From Christensenella sp. UBA7597 (lineage in GTDB: Bacteria; Bacillota; Clostridia; Christensenellales; Borkfalkiaceae), in contig DLQW01000031.1 of assembly GCA_002474405.1 (NCBI GenBank), positions 1 to 13,704 on the forward strand: a stretch of DNA of 13,704 nt, written 5' to 3'. A model generated the notes under the pieces. It was not told where the DNA came from, did no database searches, and saw only the letters and a list, made by a program, of their open reading frames with translations. This document shows, one piece after another, positions 7,318-13,704 of the stretch. The first letter of the stretch is position 1. Every line of letters starts with the position of its first letter. The translations under genes and the position numbers were made by a program.

Positions 7318-7659
7318 TCAAGCCGAGCATCGCCCGAAAAATACAACCACAAAATACAACACGCCGATAGCGATCAACGCAAGGCACATCCACGGGAACA
7401 TCATTTTCACCGCGGCTACGTAAGTTTTCCACTTTTCCTTGAACGTGGCGCTTTTCTTTTCGCCGTACGGGTTGTTGTTCTGACGGGCGCTTCGGGGCGC
7501 CTGCCCGCCGCGCGAGCCATCCGAAGAACCCGCCGACGGACCGCGACGACGGGAATCCCGCACGCCGCTCATATCAAAAATCGTGGAATTATCGTCGTAA
7601 TACACCACTTTTTCCTTTTTCTTTTTCGCGGCGTCTTTCTTCCTGGACTTTTTCGACAT
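7318..7659 (-). CDS. Small basic single-pass membrane protein of unknown function
   Basis: 113 residues; I cannot assign a function. The N-terminus is very lysine-rich (MSKKSRKKDAAKKKKEK), followed by VVYYDDNSTIFDMSGV at 18-33, then a disordered Arg/Ser/Gly stretch (about 34-65). One hydrophobic segment at about 88-108 (MFPWMCLALIAIGVLYFVVVFF) ends just before the C-terminus. The basic, long N-terminal part should lie in the cytosol by the positive-inside rule. A YYDDxxTIxDMS-type block seems familiar from small membrane proteins of Clostridia, so it may be a conserved family rather than an orphan. It follows oppF by three bases; its AGGAG (7666-7670) lies over the end of oppF, so it is made with the transporter. 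It may assist the importer or simply ride along. Confidence 0.85.
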   Translation of the reverse strand: MSKKSRKKDAAKKKKEKVVYYDDNSTIFDMSGVRDSRRRGPSAGSSDGSRGGQAPRSARQNNNPYGEKKSATFKEKWKTYVAAVKMMFPWMCLALIAIGVLYFVVVFFGRCSA

Positions 7660-7662
7660 AGC

Positions 7663-8892
7663 TTACTCCTGCGGATAGCAGTGGCACGCTACGAAATGCC
7701 CCGGCTCGTATTCTTTATACGCGGGCGCGATGTGTTTGCAGATTTCCATGGCTCTCGGACAGCGCGTGTGGAATTTGCAGCCGAGCGGCGGGTTTGCGGG
7801 CGAAGGAATATCGCCTTTCAGCACGACGCGCTGCGTCTTTTCATCCGGATTCGGGTTGGGAACCGCGGAAAACAACGCGTGCGTATACGGATGCATCGGG
7901 TTATCGAAAATTTCTTTCTTCGTACCGAATTCCACCAGCGAACCGAGATACATAACGCCGATTTTATCCGAAATGAATTTTACAACCGACAAATCGTGCG
8001 AAATGAACAAATACGTCAGCTTCCGTTCTTCCTGCAAGCTCTTCAGAAGGTTGATAATCTGCGCCTGAATGGATACGTCCAGCGCGGAAACGGGCTCGTC
8101 GCAAACCACCAGTTCGGGGTTTACGGAAAGCGCGCGCGCGATACAGATACGCTGGCGCTGTCCGCCCGAAAATTCGTGCGGATAACGCTCGTAATAATAG
8201 TCGCGCAGACCGCAGCGCTCCATTAAATCGAGCACATAGTCTTTAATCTCTTCTTTCGGTACAAGTTTATGCACTTTTACGGGTTCCGACAAAATATCGC
8301 CTACCGTGCTGCGCGGAGGAAGCGAAGAATACGGATCCTGAAATACAATCTGCATCTTTGTGCGGAGCGGGCGCATTTCTTTCTGCTTATAGTTCGCGAT
8401 GTCCTCGCCCTTGAAGAAAATCTGCCCCGCCGTGGGTTGATGCAGTTTTAAAATCGCACGCCCCATCGTGGATTTACCGCAGCCGGATTCGCCTACGATA
8501 CCCAGCGTTTCGCCGGGATAAATCTTGAACGAAACGTCGTCCACCGCTTTCAGTTCGGAAAGCGGCTTGCCGAGCATCGTCTTTTTCAGCGTAAAATATT
8601 TCTTTAAATGGCGCACTTCCAGTATCGCGTCCGGGTCGGGCGGAAGCGCGCTGTCCTCGGCGATTTTCCGATCGCGCAGTTCCTGTTCCTTGCCGAATTC
8701 CGCCTGATCGTCGAAATTCGCGAATTCGCCGTCCGCCGCAGGCGTTGCGGCGAGCGTTTCTGCCTGCATTTCCGCTGCGGTTTCCGCCTCGGCAAGGGTT
8801 TCGTCCTCTCCTGCGGGCGTTTTGGGCTCGGTTTCTACGATATGGCGCGGACCGCGGCGCAGCGCGTCCGTTTCAAATTCTTGTTTCTTCAT
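7663..8892 (-). CDS. oppF: OppF-type ATP-binding protein of a peptide ABC importer
   Basis: One of two ATPases energising uptake of oligopeptides or related solutes; peripheral on the inner membrane face. Of 409 residues, about 1-88 are an acidic Glu/Ala-rich extension absent from typical OppF (about 320-330 residues). The ATPase domain has Walker A GESGCGKS at 134-141, Q-loop Gln185, signature FSGGQRQR at 241-248, Walker B LVVCDE at 261-266 and H-loop His299. The sequence after the Q-loop reads SSLPPRSTVGD where SSLNPR is usual. The C-terminal oligopeptide domain has Cys372, 378, 385 and 403 in Cx5C-x6-C-x17-C spacing, matching that reported to hold an iron-sulfur cluster in mycobacterial Opp/Dpp ATPases. 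The start is supported by AAGGA at 8901-8905, eight bases upstream; it begins one base after the oppD stop. Substrate is not deducible. Confidence 0.94.
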   Translation of the reverse strand: MKKQEFETDALRRGPRHIVETEPKTPAGEDETLAEAETAAEMQAETLAATPAADGEFANFDDQAEFGKEQELRDRKIAEDSALPPDPDAILEVRHLKKYFTLKKTMLGKPLSELKAVDDVSFKIYPGETLGIVGESGCGKSTMGRAILKLHQPTAGQIFFKGEDIANYKQKEMRPLRTKMQIVFQDPYSSLPPRSTVGDILSEPVKVHKLVPKEEIKDYVLDLMERCGLRDYYYERYPHEFSGGQRQRICIARALSVNPELVVCDEPVSALDVSIQAQIINLLKSLQEERKLTYLFISHDLSVVKFISDKIGVMYLGSLVEFGTKKEIFDNPMHPYTHALFSAVPNPNPDEKTQRVVLKGDIPSPANPPLGCKFHTRCPRAMEICKHIAPAYKEYEPGHFVACHCYPQE

Positions 8893-8893
8893 C

Positions 8894-10273
8894 TCAATCT
8901 TCCTTCGAATCGTATAAATGGCACGCCACGAAATGCGTGGGGCTCACCTGCACCATTCCGGGATATTTTCCGGAGCACTTCTTCACGCACTGATCGCATC
9001 TTTCCTTAAAGTAGCAATAGTCCGGCATATCCACGGGGTTGGGAACGTTGCCCGGTATATTGAAGAGGCGCGCGTTCTTCGATTTCATCGTGGGCTTCGA
9101 TTTCTGCAAGCCCTGCGTGTACGGATGGCAGGGATGATGGAAAATTTCCGAAGCCGTTCCCTGTTCGATAATCCGCCCCGCGTACATTACAACCACATAG
9201 TCCGCCATTTCCGCGATAACGCCGAGGTCGTGCGTGATAAGCAGAATCGAACCGTTGATTCTCTTTTTCAGATCGTTGAACAATTCAAGAATCTGCGCCT
9301 GAATGGTAACGTCCAGCGCGGTGGTAGGTTCGTCGGCGATAATCAGACGGGGTTCGCCGGCAAGCGCCATGGCTATCATAACGCGCTGCCGCATACCGCC
9401 GGAAAGTTCGTGCGGGTACGAAGCGTACACGCGCTCTGCCATGGCGATGCCCACCATGTTCAGCATTTTGATGGAACGCTCTTTCGCGAATTGTTTCGTT
9501 GCGTCGGGTACGTGCAGAAGCGTTACTTCGTCCAGCTGCTCGCCGATCGTGAACACGGGGTTCAGCGAAGTCATCGGTTCCTGAAACACCATGGACATCT
9601 GTCTGCCGCGCAGGCGGTACATTTCGTGAATGGGCATTTTGGCGATGTCGTACACCACCTCTTCTTTTTTGTAAATTTTCAGCCCGTTCTCGTCGACTTT
9701 CTGCTTCGGACGTTTCAGCGCCGCGCCGTGCGCGTCCAGCTTTACGTTGCCTTTTTTATCAAGCACTTCTTCGTAAACCGGCTCGCCGTTTTCGTCCGTT
9801 TCGTATTCGGGAATGAATTTGCCGTTCTTATCCCGCATATAATCGATGGCTTTGAAGCGGATAGAGCCCTCTACGATCTGCCCCGAAGGACCTTGCAGCA
9901 GGCGCATAATAGACATAGACGTAACGGATTTACCGCAGCCGGATTCGCCCACCACGCCCACCGTGGAATTGAGGGGAATATTGAAGCTGACGCCGTTTAC
10001 GGCTTTCACAACGCCCTGATCGGTAAAGAAATACGAATGAAGATTCTCTACTTCCAGAATATTGTTGGTATCTTTCAGCTCGGTGGTGTAGGCGGAAGGC
10101 GGTACCTTGCGTTTTTTCTCCTTTTCCAGCCTGCGCATTTCCTGCTGGTTGGCTTTGGCGATTTCGCGGACTTCCTTGCCCGTAAGATAATGCGTGCCCG
10201 ACGAGCGCTTGTTCGGCTGTTCGCCGTCGGCGCCGTCGTTGTTTTTCTTTTTGAATAAATCGGTTAAGCCCAT
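8894..10273 (-). CDS. oppD: OppD-type ATP-binding protein with a repeat-containing insertion
   Basis: Second ATPase of the importer, 459 residues against about 330-350 usual. Residues 1-72 are a lysine-rich extension. The ATPase domain has Walker A GESGCGKS at 109-116, Q-loop Gln231 in VFQEPMTSLNP, signature LSGGMRQR at 290-297, Walker B LIIADE at 310-315 and His348. Between Walker A and the Q-loop about 65 extra residues (141-205) carry four D-x-x-G turns. The C-terminal domain has Cys420, 426, 433 and 451 in the same Cx5C-x6-C-x17-C spacing as OppF, plus Cys429. The frame is open upstream to 10375, but that part overlaps oppC in another frame and has no transporter character. The start at 10273 has AGGAG six bases before it and lies two bases after the oppC stop. 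Confidence 0.93.
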   Translation of the reverse strand: MGLTDLFKKKNNDGADGEQPNKRSSGTHYLTGKEVREIAKANQQEMRRLEKEKKRKVPPSAYTTELKDTNNILEVENLHSYFFTDQGVVKAVNGVSFNIPLNSTVGVVGESGCGKSVTSMSIMRLLQGPSGQIVEGSIRFKAIDYMRDKNGKFIPEYETDENGEPVYEEVLDKKGNVKLDAHGAALKRPKQKVDENGLKIYKKEEVVYDIAKMPIHEMYRLRGRQMSMVFQEPMTSLNPVFTIGEQLDEVTLLHVPDATKQFAKERSIKMLNMVGIAMAERVYASYPHELSGGMRQRVMIAMALAGEPRLIIADEPTTALDVTIQAQILELFNDLKKRINGSILLITHDLGVIAEMADYVVVMYAGRIIEQGTASEIFHHPCHPYTQGLQKSKPTMKSKNARLFNIPGNVPNPVDMPDYCYFKERCDQCVKKCSGKYPGMVQVSPTHFVACHLYDSKED

Positions 10274-10275
10274 CG

Positions 10276-11430
10276 TTATCTCCTCTGCTTCGGATCGAGC
10301 GCGTCGCGCAAGCCGTCGCCGATAAAGTTGAAGCCGAGCACGGCGATGATGATGCAGATACCCGAAGGCACCCATACGTTGAAATTATTCTGCAGAATAT
10401 CGCTGCGTTTGGAAATAATTTCAATCATCGTACCCCACGATGCGTAAGGAATTCTCACGCCGAGGTTCAGATAAGACAGCGTGGATTCGTACAGAATCAT
10501 GCTGCCGAGCGAAAGCGTCATCGATACGAGAATCTGCGGCAGAATATTGGGAATCAGGTGTTTGAAAATCTTTCTCTTCGCCGAATACCCCATCGCTTCC
10601 GCAGCCACCATATATTCCTGTTCGCGCAGGAACAGAATCTGACCGCGCACAAGCCGCGCCATGCCGGGCCACGAGAAAATGGATAACAGCCCCATCAACA
10701 GGTAGATGTAATATTCCTGCGGCACGCCGTTCGAATCGAGCACCGTACCGATAATCAGCATCAGAGGAAGTGTAGGCAGACAGATTAAAATATCGCAGAT
10801 ACGCATGATGATGTTATCCACCACGCCGCCGTAATACCCCGCAAGTCCGCCGAGGATAATGCCGAGCGCCGAAGTTAAAAACACCGCCAGAAAGCTGATG
10901 GTAAGCGAAAGTCTGCCGCCGTACATCAGTCGCACGAAAATATCCATGCCCTGCTCGTCCGTTCCGAGAAGGTGATCGGCGGAAGGCTTCGCCAGCGCGT
11001 TGATGCCCTTTTCCGTTACGATAATCTGCACGAAACTGCCGATGACTTCGCCTTCGTCGTTTTTCACGTACACGATCTGCGGCGTGCCGTAATCGTTCGC
11101 GCCCGTACGGTCGGTTTCCGTTTCGCCCCACTTGTGGTACACTACCGGACCAAGCCAGCAGAACAGGAACAGCGCCGCCAGCATCACGATGCCCGCAATC
11201 GAAAGTTTCGAACGGAAAAACCGGCGCATTACCATACGCATGGGCGACATCAGTTTTACGTTTTTATCCAGCGGCTTTTCTTCTTCCGCCGCATCAAGCA
11301 CGGCTTCCGCTTCTGCCGCCGCTTCCGGAAGTTCTTCTTCCATGGCAAGCTTTGCTTCCACGTTGTTTTCCGTTTCTTCCGCCTCCGCGAGAACGGAATT
11401 CAGTTTTTCGTCTTGTTTTTTCTCTTCCAT
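10276..11430 (-). CDS. oppC: OppC-type permease with acidic N-terminal extension
   Basis: Integral membrane permease forming the translocation path with OppB; 384 residues. Residues 1-54 are an acidic Glu/Ala-rich cytosolic extension. The family-like part starts at about 61 (SPMRMVMRRFFRSKL) and leads into TM1 at about 77-97. A long extracytoplasmic stretch (about 98-150) precedes the family signature HLLGTDEQGMDIFVR at 153-167, and about five further membrane segments follow. The cytosolic EAA loop that docks the ATPases is at about 277-295 (EAMGYSAKRKIFKHLIPN). AAGGAG lies seven bases before the ATG and overlaps the oppB stop codon, so translation is coupled. An internal start at residue 61 would give a normal-length protein but has no ribosome site. 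Confidence 0.94.
   Translation of the reverse strand: MEEKKQDEKLNSVLAEAEETENNVEAKLAMEEELPEAAAEAEAVLDAAEEEKPLDKNVKLMSPMRMVMRRFFRSKLSIAGIVMLAALFLFCWLGPVVYHKWGETETDRTGANDYGTPQIVYVKNDEGEVIGSFVQIIVTEKGINALAKPSADHLLGTDEQGMDIFVRLMYGGRLSLTISFLAVFLTSALGIILGGLAGYYGGVVDNIIMRICDILICLPTLPLMLIIGTVLDSNGVPQEYYIYLLMGLLSIFSWPGMARLVRGQILFLREQEYMVAAEAMGYSAKRKIFKHLIPNILPQILVSMTLSLGSMILYESTLSYLNLGVRIPYASWGTMIEIISKRSDILQNNFNVWVPSGICIIIAVLGFNFIGDGLRDALDPKQRR
10280..10284 (-). promoter_or_regulatory. Ribosome binding site that fixes the oppD start
   Basis: AGGAG on the minus strand, six bases before the ATG at 10273 and just upstream of the oppC stop codon. It decides between this start and a longer frame beginning at 10375, which lies inside oppC. 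Confidence 0.85.
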
Positions 11431-11442
11431 TTCCGTTCTCCT

Positions 11443-12429
11443 TTACGCAAGTTTCACGCGCGGGTCCACAACGCCGTACATCAGATCGGAAAGCAGCATG
11501 CCCAGCACCGAAAGCGCGGCGAGGAACATGTTGTACGTCATGATTACGGGGATATCGCCCTGCGTCATCGCGTTCAGCGCATATTTGCCGATGCCTTCGA
11601 GGTCGAATACCGATTCGGTAATCATCGCGCCCGAAAACAATCCGGGAATCAAGCCCGCAAGGCTGGTTACGAGAGGAATCAGCGTGTTTCTGAACGCGTG
11701 TTTGTAAATAACGGTTCTTTCGCTTAACCCTTTCGCGCGCGCCGTACGGATATAATCGGAATTAAGTACTTCCAGCATGTTCGTACGCGTCATTCTCATT
11801 CGCGAACCGATGCTTAAAATTACAACGGTGAGCACGGGCAGGAACATGTGCCAGAGATAATCGCCGAATTTTTCGATGCCGCTCATGGTAACGCCCGCCG
11901 TTTTCATCTGCCCTACGGGGAACCAGCCGAGCTTGTTGGCGAAAATATCTTTCAGAAGCTGCCCGAAGAAGAACGAGGGCAACGAAATTCCCACAAGCAC
12001 CAGCACCGTAACCACGTAATCGCGCACCGAATACTGATGCGTCGCCGCCGTGATGCCGAGAGGAATCGCGATTAAAAATTCGAAAACCGTACTTACCGCC
12101 GCCACGATGAACGACGTGCCGATTCTGCCCGGATCGAACACTTCCGAAAGCACTTCGCGCTGGTTTATGAAGCTTTTGCCGAAATTCAGATGGCAAATGT
12201 TGCCCAACCAGCTGAAATACCCCTGCACGATCGTGCCGTCCAGACCGTACGTTTTATACATCTGTTGCTTGAATTCTTCCGTAACCGTTGCGCCCGAAGT
12301 GTTCAGCGCGAGGATCTTCGCTTCCACGAAGTCCGTCGGCATGCACCTGAGGAGCGCGTAAAGAACGAACGATACGCCCAACAGGATGAGTATCGCCGCC
12401 CCTATTCTTTTCAAAATGTATTTGAACAT
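11443..12429 (-). CDS. oppB: OppB-type permease
   Basis: Integral membrane permease partner of OppC; 328 residues, a normal length. It opens MFKYILKRIGAAILILLGVSF (TM1 about 8-28), then an extracytoplasmic domain to about 103 and about five more membrane segments (roughly 104-128, 138-160, 193-210, 250-272, 298-320). The cytosolic EAA loop is at about 229-247 (TARAKGLSERTVIYKHAFRN). The C-terminus DPRVKLA is typical. The ribosome site is weak: only GGTG about eight bases before the ATG, unlike the strong sites of its neighbours. It lies after a 136-base gap containing a stable hairpin that separates it from the substrate-binding protein gene. Both features fit lower expression of the membrane components than of the binding protein. 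Confidence 0.94.
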   Translation of the reverse strand: MFKYILKRIGAAILILLGVSFVLYALLRCMPTDFVEAKILALNTSGATVTEEFKQQMYKTYGLDGTIVQGYFSWLGNICHLNFGKSFINQREVLSEVFDPGRIGTSFIVAAVSTVFEFLIAIPLGITAATHQYSVRDYVVTVLVLVGISLPSFFFGQLLKDIFANKLGWFPVGQMKTAGVTMSGIEKFGDYLWHMFLPVLTVVILSIGSRMRMTRTNMLEVLNSDYIRTARAKGLSERTVIYKHAFRNTLIPLVTSLAGLIPGLFSGAMITESVFDLEGIGKYALNAMTQGDIPVIMTYNMFLAALSVLGMLLSDLMYGVVDPRVKLA

Positions 12430-12565
12430 CTTTTACACCAACTGCCTGTAAATTTTCCGCAATCTCCGCACACGGATTTTTTAACGCTTTCACCCGACCG
12501 TGCCGAAAAAGCACGGTCGGGTTGTTTGCGAGAGATCGTCTGATTACTTTTTTATTGCCGGACGC
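12430..12565 (-). other. Longest intergenic gap, between the binding-protein gene and oppB
   Basis: 136 bases. It holds one strong hairpin (12492-12522) and the weak oppB ribosome site. No convincing promoter or small gene was seen. The best promoter-like match, TTGCGG, has no adequate -10 at a proper distance. Confidence 0.7.
12492..12522 (-). other. Stable intercistronic hairpin without U-tract
   Basis: ACCCGACCGTGC (12492-12503) pairs perfectly with GCACGGTCGGGT (12511-12522) over a seven-base loop, a 12-bp GC-rich stem. On the transcribed strand it is followed by GAAAGCGTT, so it is not a standard terminator. It lies downstream of the binding-protein gene and upstream of oppB, the usual place for a 3'-protecting hairpin. 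Confidence 0.85.
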
Positions 12566-13704
12566 TTATTTTACGAGCTCTAATTCCCAAACTTTTTCAA
12601 GGGGAGAAGCATACGCGTTCACTTCCGTCTTGAATCCCGTAACGTTCTTGCTGTTGTAAGCGTACAGGTTCATTCTCTGATATACGGGCATTTCCACCGC
12701 AAGGTCAAGAACCAGCTTCATCGCGTTTTCGTACATCGTAGTACGCTGCGTTCTGTCATCGATCGCACGCGCGTCGTCGATTATCGTGCTCAGCTGATTG
12801 ATAATGCCGTTTTCATAAGAATACTTCGTGGTGTTCGCCTTGATTTCGCGATAGCCCCACGCATATACGGAGGTTGCCGAAGAGTTCTTATGATATACCT
12901 GATACATATCGGGATCGATCGTGGAGCCCCAGGCAGCCGCCCATACTTCCAGCGAACCGGTGGAAAGCTTCGTAAGCGCCTGCGAATCGGCTTTTACTTC
13001 CACGTTCCAGCCGCAGTCGTTCAGAATTTCCGCCGCCTGCTTGAATACGCTGTAAGTGGGGTGTTCGGTGATGGAAGCGCCCGCAATCGTGAAGCGGATT
13101 TTCAGCTGAGAATCGCCTGCGGTAACGTTTGCCGCCTGCATATATTTCTTCACTTTCGCAATCGCCTGATCTTTCCCCGTCCACATCGTGTAATCGTGTC
13201 CGTTCGGCTTGGAGTTTCCGTTTTCTTCTTTCGGGTACGCCCAGCTCATCTTGGACATAGGCCAGTCGATGACTTCGCAGGTACCCGTGGAATAATATTC
13301 CGTAGCCAGCGAAGCCTGCATAGCGGACATAATGGCGCGGCGTACGTTTACGTTGGGCACTTTGCCCGCGTTGATACCGATATAGCCGTAGCCGAGCTGC
13401 CATGCTTCAAGCTTGTTGAAACCGCTGCTTTCCATGCCTTTAAGGCGTTCTACGTTCGCTTTCGTGAACTGCGGCGTTACGAAATCCACCGCGCCGCTCT
13501 GCAACGTATCAAGCGCGTTGGAGGGGCTGACTACCTGGAACTGCAATTTCTCGGTTTTTACTTTAAACATAAAGTTTTCGTTTTTCTTGAAGTAAACAAC
13601 GTTGCTCGACCAGAAATCGGAGCCCGAAGGATTCGTTTCGTTTCTCTCGTTGGAAGCCTGATAAGCACCCGCGCCCATAGGAACTTCCTGATGCTGCTGC
13701 GACT
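12566..13704 (-). CDS. oppA: Peptide ABC transporter substrate-binding protein, OppA/SBP family 5 (5' end outside window)
   Basis: Extracytoplasmic solute receptor that delivers peptides or similar ligands to OppBC. The frame is open to the right edge (SQQHQEVPMGAGAYQAS...), so the lipoprotein signal and the first lobe are outside; about 378 residues are visible. VPMGAGAYQ corresponds to the PVGTGPY block of the family. Further family traits are the YFKKNENF strand, LDTLQSGAVDFV, YIGINAGKVPNVNVRRAIMSAM (the helix after the hinge), a variable loop with a PKEENGNSKPNG stretch, and the C-terminal EMPVYQRMNLYAYNSKNVTGF segment. An in-frame ATG at 13678 is internal and not the start. It is the first visible gene of the opp operon. 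Ligand specificity cannot be told from sequence. Confidence 0.93.
   Translation of the reverse strand, partial: SQQHQEVPMGAGAYQASNERNETNPSGSDFWSSNVVYFKKNENFMFKVKTEKLQFQVVSPSNALDTLQSGAVDFVTPQFTKANVERLKGMESSGFNKLEAWQLGYGYIGINAGKVPNVNVRRAIMSAMQASLATEYYSTGTCEVIDWPMSKMSWAYPKEENGNSKPNGHDYTMWTGKDQAIAKVKKYMQAANVTAGDSQLKIRFTIAGASITEHPTYSVFKQAAEILNDCGWNVEVKADSQALTKLSTGSLEVWAAAWGSTIDPDMYQVYHKNSSATSVYAWGYREIKANTTKYSYENGIINQLSTIIDDARAIDDRTQRTTMYENAMKLVLDLAVEMPVYQRMNLYAYNSKNVTGFKTEVNAYASPLEKVWELELVK

Noticed and set aside
8918..10258. A 446-codon open frame on the plus strand opposite oppD.
   Set aside because: It is antisense to a strongly conserved ATPase and its product is His/Arg/Phe-rich with no recognisable domain. 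It reflects codon bias of the real gene. The same holds for the shorter antisense frames at 24-755, 3058-3867 and 5460-6233.
10274..10375. A longer oppD start at 10375.
   Set aside because: The extra 34 residues are out-of-frame oppC sequence, Arg-rich and unlike the family, while the start at 10273 has a good ribosome site.
12430..12491. A promoter for oppB, based on TTGCGG in the gap.
   Set aside because: No acceptable -10 at 16-18 bases; the nearest TGTAAA is at 19 bases and weak.
1..13704. Defence system, prophage, insertion sequence, CRISPR array or tRNA gene.
   Set aside because: All reading capacity is accounted for by housekeeping, redox and transport genes. No integrase, transposase, regularly spaced repeats or cloverleaf sequence was seen, and base composition is even throughout.

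Overview
The window looks like ordinary chromosome from a Bacillota (Firmicutes) bacterium, most likely an uncultured Clostridia. The evidence is folate-type TrmFO, ClpQ/ClpY-like HslVU, a cysteine-rich clostridial-style HisRS, strong AGGAGG-type ribosome sites, a textbook sigma-A promoter and moderately GC-rich coding sequence. A gut Christensenellales-like genome would fit the style, but that placement is a guess. No rRNA, tRNA, CRISPR, insertion sequence, phage or plasmid gene was seen. Coding density is very high, and no gap between genes exceeds about 140 bases.

Left half, plus strand (1-4774): five co-directional housekeeping genes. They are trmFO (5' end outside the window), hslV, hslU, hisS and trxA, covering tRNA modification, the HslVU protease, histidyl-tRNA charging and thiol-disulfide exchange. 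HslV carries an unusual lysine-rich tail. A hairpin at 4808-4839 ends this unit and also serves the genes converging from the right.

Middle, minus strand (4871-7255): a LysR-type regulator gene (lysR), its terminator, then a two-gene operon for a flavodoxin and an SDR oxidoreductase. That operon has a near-consensus promoter (TTGAAA, 17 bp, TATAAT). A perfect ATAA-N7-TTAT dyad is centred near -64, the classical LysR-family position, so the upstream regulator probably controls the two redox genes. A 9-bp direct repeat in the same promoter may be a second operator.

Right half, minus strand (7318-13704): a complete Opp/Dpp-type peptide importer in canonical order. It runs substrate-binding protein (5' end outside the window), permeases OppB and OppC, ATPases OppD and OppF, then a 113-residue membrane protein of unknown function, and ends in a terminator. 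The downstream cistrons are very tightly coupled. A strong hairpin without a U-tract separates the binding-protein gene from the permease genes, probably to give excess binding protein. OppC, OppD and OppF all have long charged N-terminal extensions, and OppD has a repeat-containing insertion. These add-ons and the small membrane protein are the least explained part of the window. I see no clearly new defence or mobile system.
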